Positions 4,921-11,089 of a DNA stretch of 11,520 bases are shown one piece after another. This DNA comes from Patulibacter sp. Lineage in GTDB: Bacteria; Actinomycetota; Thermoleophilia; Solirubrobacterales; Solirubrobacteraceae. A program made the position numbers and the translations under genes. Under the pieces are notes generated by a model, which was not told where the DNA came from, searched no databases, and saw only the letters and a program-made list of their open reading frames with translations. Numbering within the stretch: the first letter of the stretch is position 1; each line of letters begins with the position of its first letter. The stretch lies in assembly GCA_031119595.1 (NCBI GenBank), contig JAVHXX010000085.1:1-11520 (forward strand), given 5' to 3'.

Positions 4921-6457
4921 CCCGGGAGACGCGGCCCAGGCCAGGGCCGCGGCCGACGACGACATCGACGAGCGTCGCCTCCACCCCGCCTCGCTGGCGA
5001 TCGAGGCCATCCACCACGCCCGCGGCTTCGCGTTCGGCTTCATCGCGGTCATCGCGAGCCAGGGGCTCGTCCGCGGCGCGCTGATCGTCGCGGCACTGCT
5101 GCTGCTGGCGTCGATCCACGCGGTCGTGAACTGGCGGGTGACCCGCTACGCCGTCGTCGACCACACGCTCCGGCTCCGCACCGGCGTCTTCGCGCGCAAG
5201 GAGCAGAACGTCCCGGCATCGCGGATCTCGGCGCTCGACACCTCGCGCGGCCTGCTGCAGCGGATCTTCGGCGTCGTCGCGGTGCAGGTCCAGACCGCGG
5301 GCGGCAAGCAGAAGGCGGAGCTCGTCCTGCGGGCGGTGAGCCTGCCCGAGGCCGAGCGGCTGCGTCACGCGCTCGGGCACCGCAGCGCGCCGCTCTCGGA
5401 CCCGGCCGGCGGTCGACCGGCTGCGTCACTCGCCGGCGCCGCGGTCCCGGGCGACCACGCGGTGCCTGCAAACGACGGGGCCGCGCCCGCCGCGACGTTC
5501 GTGCATCCAGGGGCCGTCGCCGACGACGCGCCGGTCGTGTTCGCGATGACACCCCGTGAACTCCTCATGGGTGCGCTCACGTCGCCGTCGATCGCCGTCG
5601 TCGGCGCGGCGACGGCGGCGCTGTACTCGGTGCTCTCCGACGCCATCCCGGATCGCCTCAAGCACCAGATCTCCGGAGCCGTCGACGACCTCAGCGTGAC
5701 GACGGCGCTCGAGCTCGCCGCCTTCGCCATCGTGGTCGCGGTGATCGTCTCGGTGGTCGGTACGGTCCTGCTCTACGCGAACTTCCAGATCACCCGCGAC
5801 GAGCGTCGGCTGCGCATCCGCCGCGGGTTGATCACCGAGCACGTCGGTACCGTCCCGATCGACCGCATCCACGGGCTGCGCATCGTCGAGTCGCCGCTGC
5901 GGCAACTGCTCGGGTACGCCTCGATCGAGGTCGAGGTCGCGGGGTACGCGAGGCAGGACGAGGCCACGCGCACGCTCGTGCCGTACGTCCGCCGCAGCGA
6001 GGTCCCGGCCCTGATCGAGCGGCTCGTCCCGGACATCACCTGGCCGACGGCACCGCTGCGCCCGGTGCCCCGCCGCGCGCGGCGGCGGTACGTGACCGTG
6101 CCGCTGCTCGTGTCGCTCATCCCGGTCGCCGGCATCGTCGCGGCACCGATCGGGGTGGCGCGGGCCGCCGCGATCCTCTTCCCGGGGCTCGCGATCGCCA
6201 TCGGCGTGTGGCGTGCCCGCGACGCAGGGTGGCTGCTCGACGGCGACGTCCTCGTGCTGCGCTGGCGCTGGTTCGGTCGATCGACGCTCCTCGCGCGGGC
6301 GCCGCGGCTTCAGCTCGTCATCGCCCGCGCCACGCCCTGGCAGCGGCGAGCGGCGCTCGCCACCCTCATGGTGCGTCTCTCGAACAAACGCACCGGGCAG
6401 GTCCGCCATCTCGATTCCGCCGACGCCACGGGGCTGCTCGGCGTCGCGTCGCGCTGA
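4910..6457 (+). CDS. ydbT: YdbT-like membrane protein with three PH (bPH2) domains
   Basis: The protein has 515 residues, close to the usual YdbT length. It repeats a unit of a membrane-helix pair followed by a PH-like domain three times. The helices lie at about 38-73 and PH1 (RYAVVDHTLRLRTGVF...) at 79-150. A long Ala/Pro-rich linker spans about 155-210. The helices at about 215-290 lead into PH2 (ITRDERRLRIRRGLI... RIHGLRIVESPLRQLLG) at 294-372, and the helices at about 395-435 into PH3 at 440-512. PH1 and PH2 share the VPxxRIxxLxxxxxxLxxxxG motif; PH3 is more diverged (APRLQLVIARATPWQRR). It likely forms a membrane complex with YdbS, with which it overlaps by 11 nt. No enzymatic residues are recognised, and molecular function is unknown. 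The symbol is by resemblance. Confidence 0.85.
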   Translation: MTSDPGDAAQARAAADDDIDERRLHPASLAIEAIHHARGFAFGFIAVIASQGLVRGALIVAALLLLASIHAVVNWRVTRYAVVDHTLRLRTGVFARKEQNVPASRISALDTSRGLLQRIFGVVAVQVQTAGGKQKAELVLRAVSLPEAERLRHALGHRSAPLSDPAGGRPAASLAGAAVPGDHAVPANDGAAPAATFVHPGAVADDAPVVFAMTPRELLMGALTSPSIAVVGAATAALYSVLSDAIPDRLKHQISGAVDDLSVTTALELAAFAIVVAVIVSVVGTVLLYANFQITRDERRLRIRRGLITEHVGTVPIDRIHGLRIVESPLRQLLGYASIEVEVAGYARQDEATRTLVPYVRRSEVPALIERLVPDITWPTAPLRPVPRRARRRYVTVPLLVSLIPVAGIVAAPIGVARAAAILFPGLAIAIGVWRARDAGWLLDGDVLVLRWRWFGRSTLLARAPRLQLVIARATPWQRRAALATLMVRLSNKRTGQVRHLDSADATGLLGVASR

Positions 6458-6497
6458 CCGGGAGCGGTTCCGGGCGCGTCGCGCGACGCCGAACAGC
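6433..6497 (+). terminator. Large inverted repeat spanning the ydbT stop codon
   Basis: GCTGCTCGGCGTCGC (6433-6447) pairs with GCGACGCCGAACAGC (6483-6497) at 14 of 15 positions, enclosing the TGA stop at 6455-6457. The right arm overlaps a perfect 14-bp palindrome at 6476-6489. It could stop transcription or protect the mRNA end; no U-tract follows. Confidence 0.4.
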
Positions 6498-6548
6498 GCG
6501 CCGCAGAGGGGGTTTCAAGAGGCGAACCTCACCAGGTTCCGCGGGCGC

Positions 6549-6597
6549 CGCGGGCAGCGTCGCCGGGCCAGGGGGAGCCGCAGCGACGCTGCCCGCG
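6549..6597. repeat. 15-bp perfect inverted repeat (stable hairpin)
   Basis: CGCGGGCAGCGTCGC (6549-6563) is exactly complementary to 6583-6597, with a 19-nt loop in which CGG (6564-6566) can also pair with CCG (6578-6580). It is the most stable hairpin in the window. It lies about 90 bp after the ydbT stop and could be a bidirectional transcription barrier between the convergent genes, or a dispersed palindromic element. There is no U-tract on either side. Confidence 0.75.
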
Positions 6598-6718
6598 ACA
6601 CGCTCGCGTCGTGCAGACCGAAGCCTGCGTCACGCCAGCGATCGCGGGTGGGCGGATCGGGGGACACCCGCCAACGACCATGGTATTTGCCGAACGGGTG
6701 ATTGATAACCAGTCAAGG

Positions 6719-6747
6719 CGCACACAAACGAAGTTCGTACGTGTGCG
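6719..6747. repeat. 29-bp concentric dyad in the AT-richer patch
   Basis: The outer arms CGCACAC (6719-6725) and GTGTGCG (6741-6747) and the inner arms ACGAA (6728-6732) and TTCGT (6734-6738) share one centre at G6733, pairing 12 of 14 positions. The one-base centre makes a DNA-binding dimer site likelier than an RNA hairpin. It has no adjacent promoter to control. Confidence 0.55.
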
Positions 6748-6799
6748 AACAAACTCATCCGCGCCAGGCCCGAAGAGTTTGCGCCGTCGTCGAACAAAC
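6746..6799 (+). repeat. Direct repeat CGAACAAAC, two copies
   Basis: Exact copies lie at 6746-6754 and 6791-6799, 45 bp apart. AAACTC (6751-6756) and GAGTTT (6775-6780) form an inverted pair between them. The first copy overlaps the right arm of the dyad at 6719-6747. Confidence 0.5.
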
Positions 6800-6947
6800 C
6801 CAGCTGGCGCGATACCGCTCGGAGCGGAGCGGGCGCTCCACGCCCCGGGCGAGGCGGATCCCACCCTGACAGCGTTGGACGCCGCTGCCCGCTTTCCCAC
6901 CGCGCCGCCGACGACCCTGAAGGATCGGGGAACCCCGCCGAACCGCC

Positions 6948-7457
6948 TCAGCCGGCGACGCGCGGCGTGTGGTGCCCGGCTTCGAGCCGCGCGGTGATCG
7001 CGATGCGGTTCCACCCGTTGATCACGGTGATCGCCCAGATGAGCTGGGCGAGGTCCGCCTCGTCGAACTGCGCTGCCGCCTCGGCGTAGACGGCGTCGGT
7101 CACGCCGCCGTCCGCGATGCGCGTCATCGCCTCCGCCAACCCGAGCGCCGCACGTTCGCGAGCCGTGAAGAACGGCGCGTCGTGCCAGGCTGCGAGGGTG
7201 TGCAGACGCTGGTCGGTCTCGCCGTAGGCCCGCGCATCGAGCGTGTGCATGTCGAGGCAGTACGCGCAGCCGTTGATCTGCGAGACGCGCGTCTTCACGA
7301 GCTCGAGGATGGTGTGCCCCACCCCACCCTCGCTACTGGCCCGCGACAGCTCGAGCATCGCGCGTGACGCGGCCGGCGCGAGGCGCGCGATCGGCAGGCG
7401 CGCCTCGACGGCGACGTACGGCTCGGTGGTGGTCGGGTCCTGCGTGGTGGTCGACAT
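6948..7457 (-). CDS. AhpD-like / carboxymuconolactone decarboxylase family protein
   Basis: The protein has 169 residues, typical of single-domain AhpD-like members. The core is ELVKTRVSQINGCAYCLDMHTLDAR (52-76) with Cys64, Cys67 and His71, the CxxCxxxH redox centre of alkylhydroperoxidase D-type proteins. This supports thiol-dependent peroxide reduction in the cytoplasm rather than true carboxymuconolactone decarboxylation. The C-terminal part, FDEADLAQLIWAITVINGWNRIAI (131-154), is the conserved helix packing around the centre in this family. It is not next to an ahpC gene. The start at ATG 7457 is favoured: TACGAT lies 7 nt before it and no Shine-Dalgarno is seen, so it is probably leaderless. 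It is divergent from the ABC exporter, the starts being 126 bp apart. The exact substrate is unknown; family assignment is firm. Confidence 0.93.
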   Translation of the reverse strand: MSTTTQDPTTTEPYVAVEARLPIARLAPAASRAMLELSRASSEGGVGHTILELVKTRVSQINGCAYCLDMHTLDARAYGETDQRLHTLAAWHDAPFFTARERAALGLAEAMTRIADGGVTDAVYAEAAAQFDEADLAQLIWAITVINGWNRIAITARLEAGHHTPRVAG

Positions 7458-7464
7458 GTCCGAA

Positions 7465-7470
7465 ATCGTA
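7465..7470 (-). promoter_or_regulatory. -10 element (TACGAT) of the AhpD-like gene, leaderless type
   Basis: TACGAT on the minus strand is followed by 7 nt and the ATG. A weak TTCGAA (7488-7493) lies 17 bp upstream at the -35 position. Confidence 0.5.
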
Positions 7471-7510
7471 CGCCTCGACCGGACCGATTCGAAGGACCAG
7501 TTCGAGGCGT
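7470..7510. repeat. 9-bp inverted repeat in the ahpD/ABC divergent promoter region
   Basis: ACGCCTCGA (7470-7478) and TCGAGGCGT (7502-7510) are exact inverted copies 23 bp apart, with the palindrome TTCGAA (7488-7493) almost at the centre. The pair brackets the -35/-10 spacer of the AhpD-like gene, so it is a candidate operator. Confidence 0.45.
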
Positions 7511-7571
7511 TCGACCCGGTCCAGTCGGGCCCGGACGCGAGGGCTCACGGCGCGCACGTGGCACGCCCGCC

Positions 7572-7577
7572 TACCCT
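7572..7577 (+). promoter_or_regulatory. -10 element (TACCCT) of the ABC exporter, leaderless type
   Basis: TACCCT lies 3 nt before the first GTG (7581) and 6 nt before the second (7584). The 6-nt spacing recurs elsewhere in the window, which favours 7584 as the start. No clear -35. Confidence 0.45.
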
Positions 7578-7583
7578 GGCGTG

Positions 7584-9419
7584 GTGCCCGAGCTCGCGCC
7601 CTCCGACGTCGACGACCACCCGCTCAAGCGCCTCTGGCGCCGCATGCCGCAGTTCCGCGGCCGGATCGTGCGCGGCACCGCGCTGACCGTCGCCAACAAG
7701 CTCTTCGACATCGCCCCCGAACTGCTCATCGGCGTGGCGATCGACGTCGTCGTACGACAGAGCGGCAGCTTCGTGGGGCAGCTGTTCGGGGTGCCGGATC
7801 GCGAGCAGCAGCTGCTGATCCTCGCCGCGATCACCGCGGCCGTCTGGATGCTCGAGTCGATCACGGAGTACCTGAGCCAGCGGATCTGGCGGAACCTCTC
7901 GCAGGCGATCGAGCACGACCTGCGCCTGGAGGCCTACCGGCACGTGCAGGACCTCGAGCTCGCGTGGTTCGAGGACCGCGCCTCGGGCCGGCTGCTCACG
8001 GTGCTCGGCGACGACGTCAACCAGCTCGAACGCTTCCTCGACATCGGCGCCTCGCAGATCATCCTCACGATCACGAACGTCATCGCGGTCGGCGCGGTCT
8101 TCGTGGTGATCTCGCCGCTCCTCGCGCTGCTCGCGTTCCTGCCGATCCCGGTGATCGTGATCGGGTCGCTCGTGTTCCAGAAGCGGCTCGAGCCGCGGTA
8201 CGCGCAGGTGCGTGAGGAAGCCGGTGCGCTCAACGGTCTCATCGGCGGCAACCTCGGCGGCATCGCCACGATCAAGGCGTTCGCCGCGGAGGACGCCGAG
8301 GCGACGCGTGTGGAGGCCGCCTCGAACCGCTACGCCGAGGCGAACCAGGCTGCGATCGCGCTCAGCGCCGCCTTCGTGCCGCTGATCCGCATGGCGATCC
8401 TCGCCGGCTTCATCGTGACCCTCGTCCTCGGCGGGCACGCCGCCCTGAACGGCACCCTCGAGATCGGCCTCTACTCGGTGCTCGTCTTCATGACCCAGCG
8501 CCTCCTGTGGCCCCTCACCGACCTCGGCCAGACGCTCGACCTCTACCAGCGCGGCATGGCGTCGACCCGGCGGATCCTCGACCTCATCGACGCCCCGATC
8601 GGCGTCGAGCCCGGCGGGCTCGAGCTGCCCGCTCCGGCGTCCGGCACACGAGGTGGCGAGGTGCGCTTCGAGGGGATCGAGTTCGCCTACCGCGACCAGG
8701 ACGGCTCGCCCCGCGCGCCCGTGCTGCGCGGTCTCGACCTCGCGATCCCGGCCGGTGAGACGCACGCGATCGTCGGCGCCACCGGTGCGGGCAAGTCGAC
8801 GGTCCTGAAGCTCCTCCTGCGCCTGTACGACGCCGATGCCGGGGCGCTGACCGTCGACGGGGTCGCCGTGCGCGAGCTGCGGTTCGAGAGCCTGCGCGGC
8901 GCGATCGGGTACGTCGGCCAGGACACGTTCCTCTTCGACGGGACCGTGGCCGAGAACCTGCGCTACGGCGCTCCGGACGCGTCGCTCGACCAGCTGCAGC
9001 TCGCCGCCGAGCGTGCGGAGGCGCACGACTTCGTCATGGCGCTCCCGCAGGGATACGACACGCCCGTCGGCGAGCGCGGCGTGCGCCTCTCCGGTGGCCA
9101 GCGCCAGCGGCTCACGATCGCCCGTGCGCTCGTCCGGGACCCCGCGATCCTGGTGCTCGACGAGGCGACCAGCGCCGTCGACAACGAGACCGAGGCGGCG
9201 ATCCAACGCTCGCTCGCGCGCGTGAGCCACGAGCGGACCACGATCGTGATCGCGCACCGGCTCTCGACGATCCGCCACGCGGACCGCATCCACGTGATGG
9301 ACGCAGGCGTGGTGAGCGAGTCGGGAACGCACGACGAACTCCTCGGACGGGGCGGCCGATATGCCGCGCTGTGGGCGGTCCAGACCGGAGCGCTCCCTAC
9401 GGATCCGGTGACGTCCTGA
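7584..9419 (+). CDS. ABC exporter, fused transmembrane and ATPase domains
   Basis: The protein has about 611 residues, the length of a half-transporter that works as a homo- or heterodimer. The type I exporter membrane domain spans about 25-330, with the coupling-helix region ERFLDIGASQ and the usual IKAFAAED segment (about 230-237). In the ATPase domain, A-loop Tyr is at about 369, Walker A GATGAGKST at 398-406, the Q-loop Gln in YVGQDTFLFDGT at about 446, signature LSGGQRQR at 502-509, Walker B ILVLDE at 522-527 and the switch His in IAHRLS at about 558. All catalytic residues are intact, so it should be an active ATP-driven exporter of a lipid, peptide or drug. There is no single obvious substrate. 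The start is GTG 7584 on promoter spacing; GTG 7581 is the alternative. TetR follows 91 bp downstream on the same strand and may regulate it. No second half-transporter adjoins, favouring a homodimer. Confidence 0.94.
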   Translation: MPELAPSDVDDHPLKRLWRRMPQFRGRIVRGTALTVANKLFDIAPELLIGVAIDVVVRQSGSFVGQLFGVPDREQQLLILAAITAAVWMLESITEYLSQRIWRNLSQAIEHDLRLEAYRHVQDLELAWFEDRASGRLLTVLGDDVNQLERFLDIGASQIILTITNVIAVGAVFVVISPLLALLAFLPIPVIVIGSLVFQKRLEPRYAQVREEAGALNGLIGGNLGGIATIKAFAAEDAEATRVEAASNRYAEANQAAIALSAAFVPLIRMAILAGFIVTLVLGGHAALNGTLEIGLYSVLVFMTQRLLWPLTDLGQTLDLYQRGMASTRRILDLIDAPIGVEPGGLELPAPASGTRGGEVRFEGIEFAYRDQDGSPRAPVLRGLDLAIPAGETHAIVGATGAGKSTVLKLLLRLYDADAGALTVDGVAVRELRFESLRGAIGYVGQDTFLFDGTVAENLRYGAPDASLDQLQLAAERAEAHDFVMALPQGYDTPVGERGVRLSGGQRQRLTIARALVRDPAILVLDEATSAVDNETEAAIQRSLARVSHERTTIVIAHRLSTIRHADRIHVMDAGVVSESGTHDELLGRGGRYAALWAVQTGALPTDPVTS

Positions 9420-9469
9420 CCCCGTTTCTTGCCAACCTGATGCGAACCTGAATGGCTGCCCGAGAAGTG

Positions 9470-9498
9470 CGGACAAGGCTGTCCACTGGCCGTATGCT
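9470..9498 (+). promoter_or_regulatory. tetR promoter (CGGACA-N17-TATGCT)
   Basis: The -35 CGGACA (9470-9475) matches TTGACA at four of six, a 17-bp spacer follows, and the -10 TATGCT (9493-9498) fits TANNNT. The -10 ends 12 nt before the ATG, giving a leader of only about 5 nt and no Shine-Dalgarno. Confidence 0.55.
9471..9484. promoter_or_regulatory. Likely TetR operator GGACA-N4-TGTCC
   Basis: A perfect 5-bp dyad with a 4-bp spacer overlaps the -35 and spacer of the tetR promoter. A dimer bound here would block RNA polymerase, the usual autorepression arrangement of this family. Assignment to this TetR is inference from position. Confidence 0.5.
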
Positions 9499-9510
9499 CT
9501 CGCGGCCCCC

Positions 9511-10113
9511 ATGCCCGAAATCCAGGCCGCCCCACCCCTCCGCGCCGACGCGCGCCGCAACCGCGACGCCCTGCTGACCGCCGCCCGGTCCGTCTTCGCC
9601 GAACTCGGACTCGACGCCCCGCTCGACGCGATCGCCAAGCGCGCCGGCGTCGGCCGCGCGACGCTCTACCGCCGGTTCCCCACGCGCGACGCCCTCATCG
9701 CCGCGATCTTCGACGACGACTTCGCGGCCCTCTCCGAGGTCGTCGCCCAGGCCGACGATCCGAGCAACGCCTACTTCGACTTCCTCGAGGCGGCGATGCA
9801 GCTCCAGTGCGACAACCTCGGCTTCATCGAGCTGTTCACCCGCGCGCCGAACAACACCGACGTCATGGACCAGATCGACCGTCGCTGGGTCGACGCGATC
9901 ACGGGTCCGCTCGCCGCCGCGCAGGACGCCGGCCTCGTGCGCTCGGACCTCACCCCCGAGGACACCGGCACGATGCTGCTGATGATCGGCGCCGCCACCG
10001 CGAACCTGCGCAACGCGCCGAACGGCGACGTCCGCCGGCGCCGCATGATCGAGCTCGTCTTCGACGGTGCCGATCCGAGCCGCGCGCCGCGGCACCTCCC
10101 CGAGAACGACTAG
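9511..10113 (+). CDS. TetR/AcrR family transcriptional regulator
   Basis: The protein has 200 residues, typical of the family. The N-terminal DNA-binding domain is clear: RDALLTAARSVFAELGLDAPLDAIAKRAGVGRATLYRRFPTRDALI spans about 18-63, with the recognition helix in GVGRATLYRRF (47-57). The C-terminal ligand-binding half (about 75-200) is helical, with no recognisable ligand motif. The start at ATG 9511 is supported by a promoter ending 12 nt upstream and by the usual 10-17 residue lead before the first helix. It lies between the ABC exporter on the same strand and the SDR gene convergent with it (39 bp between stops). Either may be a target, along with its own promoter, which carries a GGACA-N4-TGTCC dyad. 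The inducer is unknown. Confidence 0.95.
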   Translation: MPEIQAAPPLRADARRNRDALLTAARSVFAELGLDAPLDAIAKRAGVGRATLYRRFPTRDALIAAIFDDDFAALSEVVAQADDPSNAYFDFLEAAMQLQCDNLGFIELFTRAPNNTDVMDQIDRRWVDAITGPLAAAQDAGLVRSDLTPEDTGTMLLMIGAATANLRNAPNGDVRRRRMIELVFDGADPSRAPRHLPEND

Positions 10114-10129
10114 ACGGCGCCGCCCGGAC

Positions 10130-10146
10130 GCGCGCTCACGGCGCGC
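10130..10146. terminator. Possible hairpin between the convergent tetR and SDR genes
   Basis: GCGCGC (10130-10135) and GCGCGC (10141-10146) form a 6-bp stem with a 5-nt loop inside the 39-bp gap, with no T-run on either side. It is a weak bidirectional terminator candidate. Confidence 0.3.
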
Positions 10147-10152
10147 CCCGGT

Positions 10153-11037
10153 TCAGACCTCTGCGCCCTCGCGCTCCGGTTCCACGACCCGTTCGGGCTG
10201 GGGCGTCGTGAAGTCGACGTCCTCTTCGCGCGCGATCCGGAGGGCGTCGCCGAGGCCGCGCTGCGAGACGCGGTCGAGGAGCGGCTGGATCGCCATGCGC
10301 ACCGGCAGGATCGGGCCGACCCACCGCGGCGCGAACACGCGCCGTGAGCGGCGGGCGATGCCCTGCTCGAGCGCATCGATCCCGACCGACAGCGGTGTGA
10401 CGCGCGTGAGCGAGCCGTTGGCGCCGAACGCCTCCGCGGCCTTCGTACCGAAGCCACGGCTCGTCATGTCCGTGTCGAGCTCGGCGAAGTAGGCCACGCC
10501 GACCTTCGCCCCGGTCGACCGCAGCTCGACCCGCAGGGTGTTGCCGAGCGCTTCGGTGGCCGCCTTCGACGCGCTGTAGGCGCCGAGCAGCGGCGCCTGA
10601 AGCGCTGCGGCGAGCGAGGCGACCGCGAGCGCGTAGCCGTTCGCGTGGCTGATGTGCGGACCGGCGGCGCGCAGCGTGAGGTAGGTGCCCATCACGTTCA
10701 CGCGGAGCGTCTGCTCGAGCACCGCCGGGTCGCCGCCGAGGAGCGGGAACTGCTTCGCGATGCCGGCGTTCGCAACGACCACGTCGAGGCCGCCGAGCTC
10801 GGCGACGAGCGCGTCGACCGCCGCCTGGATCTGGTCGGCGTCGGCGACGTCGGCCTCACGCCACGGCGCGCCGCCGCAGCGGGCCGCGACCTCCGCCAGC
10901 CGCTCCGGCTCGAGCCCGACGAGCGCGACGCGCGCACCCTGCTCGGTAAGCCGCTCGGCCAGGGCCGCGCCGATGCCGCGTGCCGCCCCGGTGATGAGGA
11001 CGCGGCGGCCGGCGAGCGATGGAGCGGAGCGGAGCAT
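10153..11037 (-). CDS. Short-chain dehydrogenase/reductase (SDR)
   Basis: The protein has 294 residues. It is a classical NAD(P)(H)-dependent oxidoreductase with a Rossmann fold. Dinucleotide-binding motif TGAARGIG is at 16-23, acidic residue Asp64 in ADVAD, NAG at 90-92, and structural Asn114 in RVNVMG. The catalytic tetrad is completed by Ser141, Tyr154 and Lys158 (YSASK). VGLEPERL after the second strand, with no Arg directly after Gly41, does not settle NADH or NADPH. The C-terminus extends about 50 residues beyond the usual core with a charged tail (QPERVVEPEREGAE). The substrate cannot be read from sequence; these proteins act on many alcohols, ketones and lipids. ATG 11037 follows TACGGT by 6 nt, with TTAACC 17 bp further up, so it is probably leaderless. 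It is convergent with tetR and codirectional with the cyclase 44 bp upstream. Confidence 0.93.
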   Translation of the reverse strand: MLRSAPSLAGRRVLITGAARGIGAALAERLTEQGARVALVGLEPERLAEVAARCGGAPWREADVADADQIQAAVDALVAELGGLDVVVANAGIAKQFPLLGGDPAVLEQTLRVNVMGTYLTLRAAGPHISHANGYALAVASLAAALQAPLLGAYSASKAATEALGNTLRVELRSTGAKVGVAYFAELDTDMTSRGFGTKAAEAFGANGSLTRVTPLSVGIDALEQGIARRSRRVFAPRWVGPILPVRMAIQPLLDRVSQRGLGDALRIAREEDVDFTTPQPERVVEPEREGAEV

Positions 11038-11043
11038 CAGCCG

Positions 11044-11072
11044 ACCGTACCACTGCGCCCCACGGCGGTTAA
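11044..11072 (-). promoter_or_regulatory. SDR promoter (TTAACC-N17-TACGGT), leaderless type
   Basis: On the minus strand the -35 TTAACC (11072-11067) matches TTGACA at four of six. A 17-bp spacer leads to TACGGT (11049-11044), which ends 6 nt before the ATG. It is the best-formed leaderless promoter in the window and fits entirely between the cyclase stop and the SDR start. Confidence 0.6.
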
Positions 11073-11077
11073 AACGC

Positions 11078-11089
11078 CGTTCTAGAACG
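11078..11089. promoter_or_regulatory. 12-bp palindrome CGTTCTAGAACG upstream of the SDR -35
   Basis: A perfect 12-bp palindrome overlaps the TAG stop of the cyclase and lies 5 bp upstream of the SDR -35. Its position suits an operator or activator site for the SDR promoter. Its half-site differs from the dyad at the tetR promoter, so a different regulator may act here. Confidence 0.45.

Larger units (their letters stand above)
6458..6947. other. 490-bp convergent intergenic region without a convincing gene
   Basis: ydbT and the AhpD-like gene end facing each other here. Open frames exist on both strands (for example 6611-6997 + and 6529-7014 -), but their products are Arg/Pro/Ala-rich without a fold, motif or ribosome binding site, and both run into the AhpD gene. 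The region holds a palindrome and two stable hairpin repeats (6433-6597), a 7-bp inverted repeat at 6644-6650/6665-6671, and an AT-richer patch at about 6680-6800 with a dyad and repeated CGAACAAAC. A non-coding RNA or a decayed insertion cannot be excluded. Confidence 0.7.

Noticed and set aside
6611..6997. 128-codon plus-strand frame in the convergent gap
   Set aside because: There is no ribosome binding site, no family motif and a biased composition, and it overlaps the end of the AhpD-like gene.
6529..7014. 161-codon minus-strand frame in the same gap
   Set aside because: It overlaps the 3' end of the AhpD-like gene in another frame and crosses the 15-bp hairpin. The product is Arg-rich without recognisable structure.
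7545..9638. 697-codon open frame on the minus strand
   Set aside because: It is antisense to the ABC exporter, whose ATPase motifs are all intact. The product is Arg/Asp/Glu-rich low complexity.
7543..10146. 13-base exact repeat GCTCACGGCGCGC at 7543-7555 and 10134-10146
   Set aside because: It is two GC-rich copies in unrelated contexts, one in a control region and one between gene ends, with no flanking similarity; chance is the simplest explanation.
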